Below are positions 52,569 to 61,367 of a stretch of 64,000 bases of DNA, piece after piece. Numbering within the stretch: the first letter of the stretch is position 1; each line of letters begins with the position of its first letter. Location: the NCBI RefSeq assembly GCF_003116035.1, contig NZ_LGQW01000015.1:7040235-7104234 (forward strand), read 5' to 3'. The notes under the pieces were generated by a model. The model did no database searches and was not told the DNA's origin. It worked only from the letters and a program-made list of their open reading frames with translations. Source of the DNA: Azospirillum sp. TSH64. GTDB lineage: Bacteria; Pseudomonadota; Alphaproteobacteria; Azospirillales; Azospirillaceae. The translations under genes and the position numbers were made by a program.

Positions 52569-53746
52569 TCCACGCCCCCCACCGGTTCCCCAACCTCGCC
52601 GGCGAAGCGGCGCGCCACGCGCGGCCCCAGCATCAGAACGGCCGACGGGCGGATGCCGTTGGCCTTGCCGATGTCCTCCACCGTGATCGTCTCGATGCCC
52701 TGCGCCCCGACGAACACCGCCTCGTCGCCCAGTGCGGCGTCCGGGATGTCGGTGACATCCGCCAGGACCTTGCCCATGAAGGCTTCGCCGATCAGCGGAG
52801 CCCGCCGCCCGCGGATCAGCACGGCGCTGTCGCGGAAGCGCAGCAGATAGGGGAGGTCGGCATAGCCCACCGGGATCATCGCGGCCCGTCCTCCGGTTCC
52901 GGCCGGCCCCCCACGTCGTCCATCGCTCCGTCGCCGGGCGGCCGGGCCGTATCCGATGTCGTCGCCCGGCTCCAGCCGGCAGAGATGCGCGACGCGGGAG
53001 ACCAGCTCCATCACCGGCCGGAACGGGAAGGGCGCGCCGCCGGCCTCGACCATGCGGATGCCGTAGAGCACGGCACCCAGCCGGACCATGTCGAAGCGGG
53101 CGTCGGGGGCGTTGAACAGGCCGGGGCTGGTGACGGCATGGACGAGCGGCGGCCTCGGCAAGTCGGCCGGCAGCCGGTCGATCAGAGTGCGGAAGCCCGC
53201 GACCTCCCGCCCGATCTGGGCGGTATCGTCCCGGTAGGGACCGATCATGTGGGTGAACAACCCCTCCACCCGCAGATTGGCAAGGCTGCGCAACGCGCGC
53301 AGGAGGGAGACCACCGCGTCCCCGTCCGCGCCCAGCCCGGCGCAGTCGGATCTGGCCCTGACATGAATGTCCGCCGGGCGTCCGGCCCGGCGGGCGGCGG
53401 CTTGCAGCGCTTCGGCCGCTTCGACATCGCTGACGGTCGCCGTCAGGCCGAACCCGATCATGGCGGACGCGTCGCCGGGGCAAAGCGGGTTCATCACCAG
53501 GATCGGCGATGCGACCCCCGCCTGCCGCAGCTCGATTCCCTCATCCGGGCTGTCGACGGCGAAACCGTCGATGCCTGCACGTTCGAGCGCCCGGGACACG
53601 GCAAGGGCGCCATGACCATAGGCGTTGGCCTTGACCACGCCCAGGATGCGGGCGCCACGGTCCAGCATCGATCTGGCCATCGCGAGATTGGACGTCAGCC
53701 GGTCGATATGAAGGACGGTGTGGCAGCCTGCGACATCAACGGTCAT
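52565..53746 (-). CDS. alanine-racemase-like PLP enzyme, atypical
   Basis: A 393-residue fold-type III PLP protein. The PLP lysine is Lys39 (VVKANAYGHG), the catalytic tyrosine Tyr266 (DDIGYGPA), and the RLG-x-x-LYG element is present. The usual K-x-D-T/S-G-M-x-R-L-G motif reads RARSDCAGLG, losing its arginine. The usual GR-V-x-M-D near the C-terminus reads GEAFMGKV, losing the aspartate. An insertion rich in Arg/Gly follows Tyr266. It may therefore racemise another amino acid or have another role. First gene of the coupled operon with binding protein, MFS and GNAT. Confidence 0.85.
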   Translation of the reverse strand: MTVDVAGCHTVLHIDRLTSNLAMARSMLDRGARILGVVKANAYGHGALAVSRALERAGIDGFAVDSPDEGIELRQAGVASPILVMNPLCPGDASAMIGFGLTATVSDVEAAEALQAAARRAGRPADIHVRARSDCAGLGADGDAVVSLLRALRSLANLRVEGLFTHMIGPYRDDTAQIGREVAGFRTLIDRLPADLPRPPLVHAVTSPGLFNAPDARFDMVRLGAVLYGIRMVEAGGAPFPFRPVMELVSRVAHLCRLEPGDDIGYGPAARRRSDGRRGGPAGTGGRAAMIPVGYADLPYLLRFRDSAVLIRGRRAPLIGEAFMGKVLADVTDIPDAALGDEAVFVGAQGIETITVEDIGKANGIRPSAVLMLGPRVARRFAGEVGEPVGGVE

Positions 53747-53851
53747 GACGACCGGCCCGTAGCGCTGTTTTCGGTTGCTTGCATCGTCTCCGCTCTGGAA
53801 ATCCGACCGGAACCCGCGGGCCCCGGACCAACCACACTCAATCGCTCGCCA

Positions 53852-54298
53852 TCAATGGGCCGCTGCCGGGATGATCCCGGCGTCGGCCGGGCCATGGGCT
53901 CCGGCCGGGTCGGGGCCGTGTCCCGTTCCATGGTCGGCACCATGGCCTGCCCCATGCCCACCGCCATGGCCGCCTCCGAAGATCGAGGCGATCGGGCTGG
54001 AATGTCCGCCGCCGTGATCCCCGCCATGGTCGTTGCTGACGCCGAGCAGGCCGTAGATCACCAGCAGCAGGACGCTGGTGCTGTGGCCGCCGCCATGGTC
54101 GTCATCGTGGCTTTCGCCATGGCCCTTGCCCTTGCTGCGGTGCGCCGACGCATGCTTGACCTCGGCATGGACCGGCACCGCATGGCGGACCTGACGGCCG
54201 CCATGCCCACCCGCCGCCACGGCCGGAGCCGCCGCGACCAGGAGGGCCATCGCCGCGATGGCGGCGGCAATGGTTGTGGAGTGTGCGTTCCGCCTCAT
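53852..54298 (-). CDS. histidine/glycine-rich exported protein
   Basis: A 148-residue protein with a signal peptide (about residues 8-30). It is unusually rich in His and Gly (SHDDDHGGGH, SNDHGGDHGGGH, then HGGGHGAGHGADHGTGHGPD), with one hydrophobic stretch (STSVLLLVIYGLLGVS). Such composition usually binds metal ions (nickel, zinc or copper). The start at 54298 is placed before the signal peptide; an ATG 18 bases earlier is possible. It may buffer metal in the periplasm. Low complexity makes homology hard to judge. Confidence 0.65.
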   Translation of the reverse strand: MRRNAHSTTIAAAIAAMALLVAAAPAVAAGGHGGRQVRHAVPVHAEVKHASAHRSKGKGHGESHDDDHGGGHSTSVLLLVIYGLLGVSNDHGGDHGGGHSSPIASIFGGGHGGGHGAGHGADHGTGHGPDPAGAHGPADAGIIPAAAH

Positions 54299-54323
54299 GC
54301 TTCGGCCCCCCTCCATCAGGTCG

Positions 54324-55412
54324 TCAATTCATGCTGGCGGTGGCCGGCACGTTCTGGACGGTGCCGATCAGGTTTTCGGTGTAGACGACCTCCTTGGGCG
54401 CCAGCTTCAGCGCCTTGGCGGTCATCCGCTCCGCCTCCTCGCGGCGTCCCTGGGCGCTCAGCACCTCCGCCCAGCTCGAATAGACGTCGGAGAAATTCTG
54501 ATCGGCCCGGCTGGCCTCGTCGAACTTGGCATAGGCCTCGTCGATCCGGCCGGTCAGGGCCAGGGTGAAGCCCCATTCGCTCAGCGCCGCCGCCTTCACC
54601 GCCGGGCTCTGCGCCACGTTGGGGTGCTGCACCACCGCGGTGAAGTTCCGCACCGCCGACTCGTATTCGCCGAGCCGGGCATTGACGACGCCCAGGTTCA
54701 GGCGCGGCGACAGGAAGTTCGGGTCGAGATGCACCGCCTCCTCGAACTGGTGGATGGCGCCGTGGCGGTCGTTCTGCTGGTACAGAACCATGCCCCACAG
54801 ATTGTGCAGCCAGGGGGCGTAGCGCGAGTCGTGCCCTTCCAGCTCCCGGCGCAGGATTTCCAGGGTCGGGGTGAAGTCGCGCGACAGCCGGTCGCGCTTG
54901 AACTGGTAGGCGGCCAGAATGTAGGGGTTCACCACGCGCATCGCCTCATAGGCGGCGCCGTGGATCAGGCCCTTCATGTCGTCGACCGAGCCGTTGCGCG
55001 AGATCCGCGTCTTGTTGTGGTGGCTGTCGTAGCTGCGCAGGATGAATTCGACCTGCTGGTCGTGGCGCACGATTTCCCCGGAGAAGGTGAAGGGGATCAT
55101 GTGCGCCGATTCCTGCACCACGCGGATCAGCGGGGTGACGCCGAGATATTCGCCCAGCACCGAGGTGGCGCTCTGGTCGGCATGCAGTTCGACCTGACGG
55201 GCTTCGGCCTTGGTGAAGGCCTGCCGCTCGATCTCCTGCATGTCGTCGGCCAGCTTGGTGATCACCACCGCCGGCGTCAGCCCGGTTTCCTGGGAGATCG
55301 AGTCGGGCACGTCGACATAGTCGAAATGGATGGTCTGGGTATCGGTGAACACGGCGAAGCCGAAGGCCATCGCCAGTGTCACCAGCGGAATGGTGAGAAG
55401 GCCGAAATCCAT
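54324..55412 (-). CDS. membrane-anchored TPR protein (paralogue of 29479-30663)
   Basis: A 362-residue protein with an N-terminal hydrophobic anchor (about 5-22). The same N-terminal domain as its paralogue follows (VDVPDSISQETGLTPAVVITK then LADDMQEIERQAF, to about residue 175), then TPR repeats (about 195-330; HNLWGMVLYQQNDRHGAIHQFEEAV, NLGVVNARLGEYESAVRNF). Function unknown. Its recurrence next to each group of channel or transport genes suggests a shared envelope scaffold. Confidence 0.8.
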   Translation of the reverse strand: MDFGLLTIPLVTLAMAFGFAVFTDTQTIHFDYVDVPDSISQETGLTPAVVITKLADDMQEIERQAFTKAEARQVELHADQSATSVLGEYLGVTPLIRVVQESAHMIPFTFSGEIVRHDQQVEFILRSYDSHHNKTRISRNGSVDDMKGLIHGAAYEAMRVVNPYILAAYQFKRDRLSRDFTPTLEILRRELEGHDSRYAPWLHNLWGMVLYQQNDRHGAIHQFEEAVHLDPNFLSPRLNLGVVNARLGEYESAVRNFTAVVQHPNVAQSPAVKAAALSEWGFTLALTGRIDEAYAKFDEASRADQNFSDVYSSWAEVLSAQGRREEAERMTAKALKLAPKEVVYTENLIGTVQNVPATASMN

Positions 55413-55487
55413 GTGTTTCCCCCTGTCGCTTTGCTTTCGCTGTGCCGTCTGTCTGCTGTCAGGCTGCCGTGGTCGCCGTGGCGGCGG

Positions 55488-57107
55488 TCACGAGGCGGCC
55501 TTTTCGGCGAAGGACAGGAAGCGGCTGGGATGGACGTCGCGCACGTTGTAGACCCAGCCCTTGATCTGCTGGCTGACCAGCGATTTGGTGGAGAAGTGGT
55601 AGATCGGGATGACCGGGTCGTCGTCGATCATCGCCTTCTCGGCCTGGCCGAGCAGGGAGGAACGCTGGGCCGCATCCTCGCTGGCCGCCGCCTTGGCGAG
55701 CAGATCGTCATACTTGCGGCTGCGGTATCCGGGATCGTTGCGCGGCGGCAGGGCGGTGGACATCATCAGGTTCAGGAAGACGGTGGGGTCGGCGTAATCG
55801 CCGATCCAGGCGGCGCGGACGATCTGGAAATCGCGCCGCGCGCGGCGCTTCAGGTAATCGGTGCGTTCGACGCTGACCGGCTTGACCTGGATGCCCTTGC
55901 CGAAGGCGTCCTGCCACATGGAAATGACGGCGTCGGCGATGACGCGGTTGTTTTCCGACTGGTTGTAGAGGATCTCGACCGCCAGCGGCTGCATCGGGCT
56001 GAAGCCCGCGGCCGAGAACAGGCGGCGCGCCTCGCGCAGGCGGTTGTCCATCGGCTCGGCGATGAAGTCGGCGGTCTGGCGGCGATAGTTGGGGACGATC
56101 GGCGGCACCAGCCCATAGGCGGGCGTCTCGCCGGCGCGGGTGACCTTGTCGACGATGTTCTCGCGGTTGACCGCAAGCGACAGCGCGCGGCGCAGGTCGC
56201 GGTTGCTCTTGAACGGCTCGACCGTGAGGTTGAAGGCGTAATAGTAGGTGGCCAGGAAGGGCCTGTTCCAGAACACCTTCGGTTCGGTCAGAGAGATCCA
56301 CTTCACCCGGTCCTGCGGCACCTCGTAGGTGAGGTGGAGGGTGCCGGCCTTGAAGCGGTCTACCTCCTCGGCGGAGTCGTCGATGGGGAAGAAGTTGACC
56401 TTGTCGATCGAGACGCCGCTGCGGCCGTGGAAATTGGCGTTCCTGCCCAGGCCGATCTGCTGGCGGGCCCGCCATTCCTCAAGCACATAGGCGCCGTTGG
56501 TCACCATCTTGCCGGGATCGGTCCAGCGCTCGCGCTGCGACTCGACGGTGCCGCGATGCACCGGCAGGGCGCTGTTGTCGGCGGCGATCAGGTCGAGGAA
56601 ATAGGGAGTGGCCGCTTCCAGCGCGATGGTCACGGTGCGCGGGTTCGGCGCCGCGACGCCCAGCGTGTCGGCCGGCTTGGTGCCGTCGATGACGGCGGCG
56701 GCACCCTTGATGACGCGCATGTTGGAGGAGGGCTGGATGCCGTCCTTGGGCGTCAGGGCGCGGCGCAGGCTGTAGACGAAATCCTCGGCCGTCACCGCGT
56801 CGCCGTTGGACCAGCGGGCGTCGGCACGGAGCTGGAAGCTGTAGAGCTTGCCGTCCTCCGACACCTGCCAGCTTTCGGCGACGCCCGGCAGGATGCGGCC
56901 GTCAGGGCCATACACCACCAGCCCCTCGAACAGGTCGCGCAGGATGTTCGATTCAATGCGTCCGTCCGTGCGGTGCGGGTCCAGCGTCGACGGCTCGCCA
57001 CCGTTGCCGCGGTTCAGCACCGTTGCCGCCTGCGCCGCCGTCCCGGCGAAAAGCGCAAGCCCGGCGGCAACCATCACCGCCGATACCTTTTTCTTTAGCT
57101 CTGTCAC
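55488..57107 (-). CDS. oligopeptide ABC transporter substrate-binding protein (OppA-like)
   Basis: A 539-residue family 5 extracellular solute-binding protein. Signal peptide from the GTG start (VTELKKKVSAVMVAAGLALF, ending near AAQA), then STLDPHRTDGRIESNILRDLFEGL, GDAVTAEDFVYSLRRAL, FNLTVEPFKSNRDLRRALSLA and the terminal IPIYHFSTKSLVSQQIKGW. GAGG about 9 bases before the GTG at 57107 supports that start. No Opp permease or ATPase is nearby, so it is an orphan binding protein, possibly a receptor-side component. Confidence 0.88.
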   Translation of the reverse strand: MTELKKKVSAVMVAAGLALFAGTAAQAATVLNRGNGGEPSTLDPHRTDGRIESNILRDLFEGLVVYGPDGRILPGVAESWQVSEDGKLYSFQLRADARWSNGDAVTAEDFVYSLRRALTPKDGIQPSSNMRVIKGAAAVIDGTKPADTLGVAAPNPRTVTIALEAATPYFLDLIAADNSALPVHRGTVESQRERWTDPGKMVTNGAYVLEEWRARQQIGLGRNANFHGRSGVSIDKVNFFPIDDSAEEVDRFKAGTLHLTYEVPQDRVKWISLTEPKVFWNRPFLATYYYAFNLTVEPFKSNRDLRRALSLAVNRENIVDKVTRAGETPAYGLVPPIVPNYRRQTADFIAEPMDNRLREARRLFSAAGFSPMQPLAVEILYNQSENNRVIADAVISMWQDAFGKGIQVKPVSVERTDYLKRRARRDFQIVRAAWIGDYADPTVFLNLMMSTALPPRNDPGYRSRKYDDLLAKAAASEDAAQRSSLLGQAEKAMIDDDPVIPIYHFSTKSLVSQQIKGWVYNVRDVHPSRFLSFAEKAAS

Positions 57108-57222
57108 CGGTAGCCTCGCAGTCTGGCGGTGGAATTGGAAAATGATCGGTGTCAGGCCCACCGGTCCGGGGCCGCAGGCCGCCAAGCGGCCGGACGCGCA
57201 TCCCGGCAGCGGGCCGACTTCC

Positions 57223-58155
57223 TTATTGGGTGCCGGCGGCGCTCCAGCTGCGGATCCTGGTTTCCAAGAGGGCGCCGGTCCGCTCCGCGGCCAGCCGGGC
57301 GCGGGCGTCGGCCAGCCAGGGTGCCGCCACCGGTGCGGCAACGCCGTCGAGCGACGCCATGACATCGATGGCCGCCTCGAGTTCTCCGGCTTCGAGCCGG
57401 GCCGCCGTGGCCGCCAGCAGCGCCGGAGTCCTGCTTTCCGCCGCTTGCGGAGCCGCCGGTTGCGGGGCTGTCGGATCGGCGGCCTGCGGCGGCGAATCGG
57501 ACGCCGATGCCAGGATGACGGTCGAGAGGCCGGTCATCCAGCCCCAGACGGTTTCGCGCAGTCCGCCCGCACCGTCCTGCACCTCCGCCTGGAGAGCGGA
57601 CGGCACGAGCAGCCCGAAGGACGCATAGAGCTGGGTCCGGGTCGGCACGCCCTTGGCCGCGTAGCCCGACACCGAATCGAGAGCCTTCGACAGTTCGGCG
57701 TCCGTCGCGGCGGAGAGGCGCATCAGCGCGAGGTCGTCGGCGAAGGGGTCGGACTTGCCGAGCGACTCCTTCAGCAGGCGTGCCGCGATCACCGAAACCG
57801 CACGGCCGGTGACGGCCTGCTGGTCGGTTCGCTTGCCGGCCGCCGCGACCGCCTGTTCCAGCGCCGTCAGCTTCTCCGGCATCGCCGTCAGCCCCGCGAC
57901 GGTCCGCTCCAGCGTATCGAGTTTCAGCTGGCTGCGGCTCGGAGACAGGAAGGACGAGCGCAGGTCGTCGGAATAGAGAACGGTGCCGCACACCGCTGCC
58001 GCCGCCAGCAGGATGGTCAGGACGACCGGACCGTTGCTGCGGCCGGGCTGCACGATGGCGGGCGCGGTCTGGGGGCCGGGCGTGGCCGTTTCGGACGCCT
58101 GCCGGTCGATGCCGGATCGGCTGCCGGTTTCTTCGGTGGATTGGACGTCTTGCAT
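57223..58155 (-). CDS. mitofilin/HemX-like membrane protein (paralogue of 38391-39317)
   Basis: A 310-residue protein: polar N-terminus, membrane helix (about 43-62), coiled-coil part (about 75-115), and a helical C-terminal domain ending PWLADARARLAAERTGALL, matching the ending of the paralogue at 38391 (ARAWMEDARARIAANQ). It is separated by only 115 bases from the OppA-like gene on the same strand. Function inferred only at the level of envelope organisation. Confidence 0.7.
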   Translation of the reverse strand: MQDVQSTEETGSRSGIDRQASETATPGPQTAPAIVQPGRSNGPVVLTILLAAAAVCGTVLYSDDLRSSFLSPSRSQLKLDTLERTVAGLTAMPEKLTALEQAVAAAGKRTDQQAVTGRAVSVIAARLLKESLGKSDPFADDLALMRLSAATDAELSKALDSVSGYAAKGVPTRTQLYASFGLLVPSALQAEVQDGAGGLRETVWGWMTGLSTVILASASDSPPQAADPTAPQPAAPQAAESRTPALLAATAARLEAGELEAAIDVMASLDGVAAPVAAPWLADARARLAAERTGALLETRIRSWSAAGTQ

Positions 58156-58796
58156 ACGGTCACGCTCCGCTCGGGTTTGGCATGGGCTGCTGCGGTCCAC
58201 AAGTCACTGTCGACGACCGGTTTCCAAGCCGGCGACAGGGGCGGCGCCGACGGTGCCGGGGGGCATCGTCTTCCTGCAGCGTCGGCATGTGAAAAAACGG
58301 TTCTTGATTCGAGTGTCCAGTAGTCCGCATATCTCATATCGGACAGGCTACCTCAATCAGGGTAAATGGAAAAGCGTTCACGGGAAATTTGCAGACTTGA
58401 TCAGTGTTGAAACTTTTCGTTCTGAGTCAGAGTCTTATTGTTGTCTATCCGAGAAATTTTCATCAAAGGATGCGCTGGCTTATCAGTGGCAACATGTTAG
58501 GTTGAAAATGTAATCAGCGGTGATAACAAGGATTTTTGCGACTGATTCCTTGGAAAGTTACGGCTCTTAACAGTCTTCGCAGGGAAAGCCCTTCTCAAAG
58601 ATTGCGCAGAATCATTGCTTATATTTCAGAACGTCGTATCCCAACATGGTCATTCATAATTCGTTAGGCTTCCTCGGGTCCAATGACGGCAGGCGAGGTT
58701 TGCGCGCCGGCCGGGGGAAGCGGGTCCATATCCGGGACGGTCGTGCGTTCGCTGCTTCGTCGACCGGAACGGGCATCATCGAACGCCGGAATCTAC
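58156..58796. other. AT-rich divergent control region before the RND operon
   Basis: About 640 bases without a convincing gene, with the AT-rich part at about 58290-58670. It lies between the leftward mitofilin-like gene and the rightward RND adaptor gene. A GTGATAACAA element at 58518-58527 is similar to the ATAACAAATT sites in the two other AT-rich regions. A longer in-frame start for the adaptor at 58683 cannot be ruled out. Confidence 0.5.
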
Positions 58797-60614
58797 ATGC
58801 CGAATGTGTTTGGAACGGTGGATCGCACCATGGCGGGCCAAGACCAGCCTCATGTCGTCGGCTCCGCAAGGCTGGCGAAGGGACCCCGGCAGCGGGGCCG
58901 GCAGCGGCTCGGCCAGCCGGTAGCGCTCTTGCGGAGCGTGGGGCTGTCCCGCGCGGTGTCCTCTGCGGTTTCCGCCGCAATTCTTCTGGCATCGATGTCG
59001 GCGGCACCCGCCGCGGCCTGGAGCCGTCACGGAACGGAAGCGGAGGACGAGGCTGCCGTCAGGGTGCGGCGCCCGTCCGCCGCTCCGACCGCCGCCTCGT
59101 CCGCTGATGGGGCTTGGCTTTCCGGCACCGGCCAATGGATCGGCTCGACCGCCTGCTCGGCGGCAAGCGCGATGGTGAACACGGCAACCGCACCGGTCGC
59201 GGCGGTCGGCAGCTATATTTCCAGCGGATCGACCGCTCTCGGCCAATTCAGCTGGGAAGTAGCGTATATGTTCGGGGTCAACCGCACCCCGGTCAGCCAG
59301 GTCCATGTCGCGGACGCCGCGATGCCGGCGGCATCGGCGCAGGATCCTTCGGCACGGGAGGCTGGCCAGACCGCTCCCGCCGCGTCGCCATCCGTCCTGA
59401 ATGCCGCGTTTCCGGCCGGCACCGTTGCTCCGCCCCCATCGCAACCGCTGCCGTCTGAACCGGTGCCGGAAGCCGTCCTGCCGAAGCCCCCGGCCGCAAC
59501 ATCCGAACCGGCAACGCCGCCGGTGGCCGCCGTGGCCGACGTGGTGCCCACCGCGCCGCAACCTCGCGCGACGGATGCGAAGCTGCTGGCGTCGCTGGCG
59601 GTCGACAAGCCTCAGCGCAGGCCGGACGGCTCCTACTTCGTGCCGAAGCCGCTGCAACGGATGTTCGACATCCGCACGCACAGGGCCGACAGCGTGCGCA
59701 CGCCGCTGACGGTCAAGCTGCCCGGCCGGATCGTTCCGGACCCGAACGCCCATGGCGATGTCGAGGCAAGCCTGCTCGGCCGCATCGAACCGCCGAAGAC
59801 CGGCATGCCGGTCCTGGGGGAAACGGTGCGCAAGGGGCAGATCCTCGGCTATGTCGCGCCGGCCATCGGCGTCGTCGACCGCAGCCAGGTCCGGCGCGAG
59901 GTGGCACGGCTGACCAACGAGATCCGGATCACCGCCGAAAGCGTCGAGATCCTGAAGCAGTTCTGGTTCGTGCCCTTCCGCGACGGCAAGGTGATGCAGG
60001 CGGAGGTCCGGCTGGAAGGTCTGCGCCGCGAGCGGGAGGCCCTGCTGCCGATGCTTCAGACCCAGGAGGTGCTGCGGGCGGCCATCGACGGCGTGATCAG
60101 CGCGTCGACCGCCATCAACGGCCGCATCGTCCATCCCGGCGAAAAGATTTTCGAGATCGTCAACCCGCAGCGCCTGTGGATCGAGGCGGTCGCCGCCGAC
60201 CCGGAGGTCGCCCGCGGCACGCAGCTGGTCCGCAATGCCAGCGCGGTGACGCCGGAGGGCGACGCGCTCGACCTGACCTTCATCGGCAGCGGGCTGGCGT
60301 TGCAGCAGCAGTCGGTGCCCCTGATGTTCCGGATCGAGAATCCGATGGAGGGTCTTCGGGTCGGCCGTCCGGTGACCGTCACGATTCGCAACGAGTCGAA
60401 GATGCGTGACGGTATCCCCATCGCCCGCGAGGCGGTGGTCAACGATTCGGGCGGGGCCGAGCAGGTCTGGGAACTGGTCGAGCCGGAGGTCTTCATGCCG
60501 CACACGGTCAAGACCGAGATGATCGATGGCCGCAGCGTGCTGATCTCCGCGGGATTGGAGCCGGGCGCCCGGATCGTCACCCATGGCGCCCGGCTGCTGT
60601 CGCAGTTCCAGTAG
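58797..60614 (+). CDS. RND efflux periplasmic adaptor protein with long low-complexity N-terminal region
   Basis: A protein of 605 residues from the ATG at 58797. A delayed hydrophobic signal lies at about residues 48-75 (LSRAVSSAVSAAILLASMSA), followed by an unusual Ala/Pro-rich region of about 200 residues. The adaptor core is in the C-terminal half: beta-barrel/lipoyl parts (RPDGSYFVPKPLQRMFDIRT, PVLGETVRKGQILGYVAP), a helical hairpin (REVARLTNEIRITAESVEILK) and the membrane-proximal domain (GRIVHPGEKIFEIVNPQRLWI, GLRVGRPVTVTIRNES). It would link the RND pump to an outer-membrane channel. The start codon is uncertain. Confidence 0.8.
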   Translation: MPNVFGTVDRTMAGQDQPHVVGSARLAKGPRQRGRQRLGQPVALLRSVGLSRAVSSAVSAAILLASMSAAPAAAWSRHGTEAEDEAAVRVRRPSAAPTAASSADGAWLSGTGQWIGSTACSAASAMVNTATAPVAAVGSYISSGSTALGQFSWEVAYMFGVNRTPVSQVHVADAAMPAASAQDPSAREAGQTAPAASPSVLNAAFPAGTVAPPPSQPLPSEPVPEAVLPKPPAATSEPATPPVAAVADVVPTAPQPRATDAKLLASLAVDKPQRRPDGSYFVPKPLQRMFDIRTHRADSVRTPLTVKLPGRIVPDPNAHGDVEASLLGRIEPPKTGMPVLGETVRKGQILGYVAPAIGVVDRSQVRREVARLTNEIRITAESVEILKQFWFVPFRDGKVMQAEVRLEGLRREREALLPMLQTQEVLRAAIDGVISASTAINGRIVHPGEKIFEIVNPQRLWIEAVAADPEVARGTQLVRNASAVTPEGDALDLTFIGSGLALQQQSVPLMFRIENPMEGLRVGRPVTVTIRNESKMRDGIPIAREAVVNDSGGAEQVWELVEPEVFMPHTVKTEMIDGRSVLISAGLEPGARIVTHGARLLSQFQ

Positions 60615-60703
60615 CGCCGCCTTTCCGGGTCCGCCCGGCGAAAGCCGCCTGGCCAAGACGATGCCCGGCCAAAACAATGAACGCAGATACAGTGGAGGAC
60701 GCC

Positions 60704-61318
60704 ATGGATTTTCGCAGCAGGACGGCAGACTGGCTCCGTTGCGCCGCCGCCGGCGCGGTGTCCGCCGTGCTGGCGGTGTGCCTTGCGGCGGGGATGACCG
60801 CCGGTTCCGCCGGGCAGGTGCTGGCCGACGAGGCGGGGGCGGCCGGGATCGCCGCGTCTCCGCGCGTCGCGATGGTCATGGATCTGGCCCGGACGACGGT
60901 GAGGGGGGCAGCCGCGGAACCGGTCAGCGTCGTGGTGATCGCCAACCAGAAGCGGCTGTTCGCCTTCGTCGACCGCTATGACAGCAGCGAGGCTTTGAGC
61001 GGAGCCGACCTGCGGATCGACACCCCGCGGCAGACGCTGGAGCTGAGCGAGGTTTCTCCCGGCATCTACCGCTCCGAACCCTACCTGCCGCCGGCCAGCG
61101 TCACGCCGCTGACGGTGAGGATGGCGCTGGCCGGGGCGACCGCGACCGGGGCCGCCGACCTGCTGGTGCCGCGACTGGCGGACACCGTCCCCGGCGCCGC
61201 ATCCGCCCACCGGCCGATCGTCTGGGCGGGGGTGGCGGTCGCCCTGATCGTGGCCCTCCTGTGGATGTGGCAGCATCCGGTGGCCATCCGCCGCCGCTGG
61301 CCCGGCAAGGCAGCCTGA
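60704..61318 (+). CDS. exported protein with C-terminal membrane anchor, between RND genes
   Basis: A 204-residue protein with an N-terminal signal (about 12-40), an extracytoplasmic beta-rich domain (about 50-165; SVVVIANQKRLFAFVDRYDSS, GADLRIDTPRQTLELSEVSPG) and a C-terminal membrane helix (about 168-188) followed by a basic tail. The strong GGAGG at 60694-60698 fixes the ATG at 60704. Not recognised. Position between adaptor and pump suggests a pump accessory protein. Confidence 0.78.
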   Translation: MDFRSRTADWLRCAAAGAVSAVLAVCLAAGMTAGSAGQVLADEAGAAGIAASPRVAMVMDLARTTVRGAAAEPVSVVVIANQKRLFAFVDRYDSSEALSGADLRIDTPRQTLELSEVSPGIYRSEPYLPPASVTPLTVRMALAGATATGAADLLVPRLADTVPGAASAHRPIVWAGVAVALIVALLWMWQHPVAIRRRWPGKAA

Positions 61319-61367
61319 TCCTTCGCCACCTCCAGCCTTCCGGCCGCCTTCGGAGACGCCCGTCGTC

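Noticed and set aside
54258..57098. A plus-strand open frame of over 900 codons
   Set aside because: It is antisense to the TPR and OppA-like genes, which have signal peptides and family motifs. The translation has no recognisable domain.
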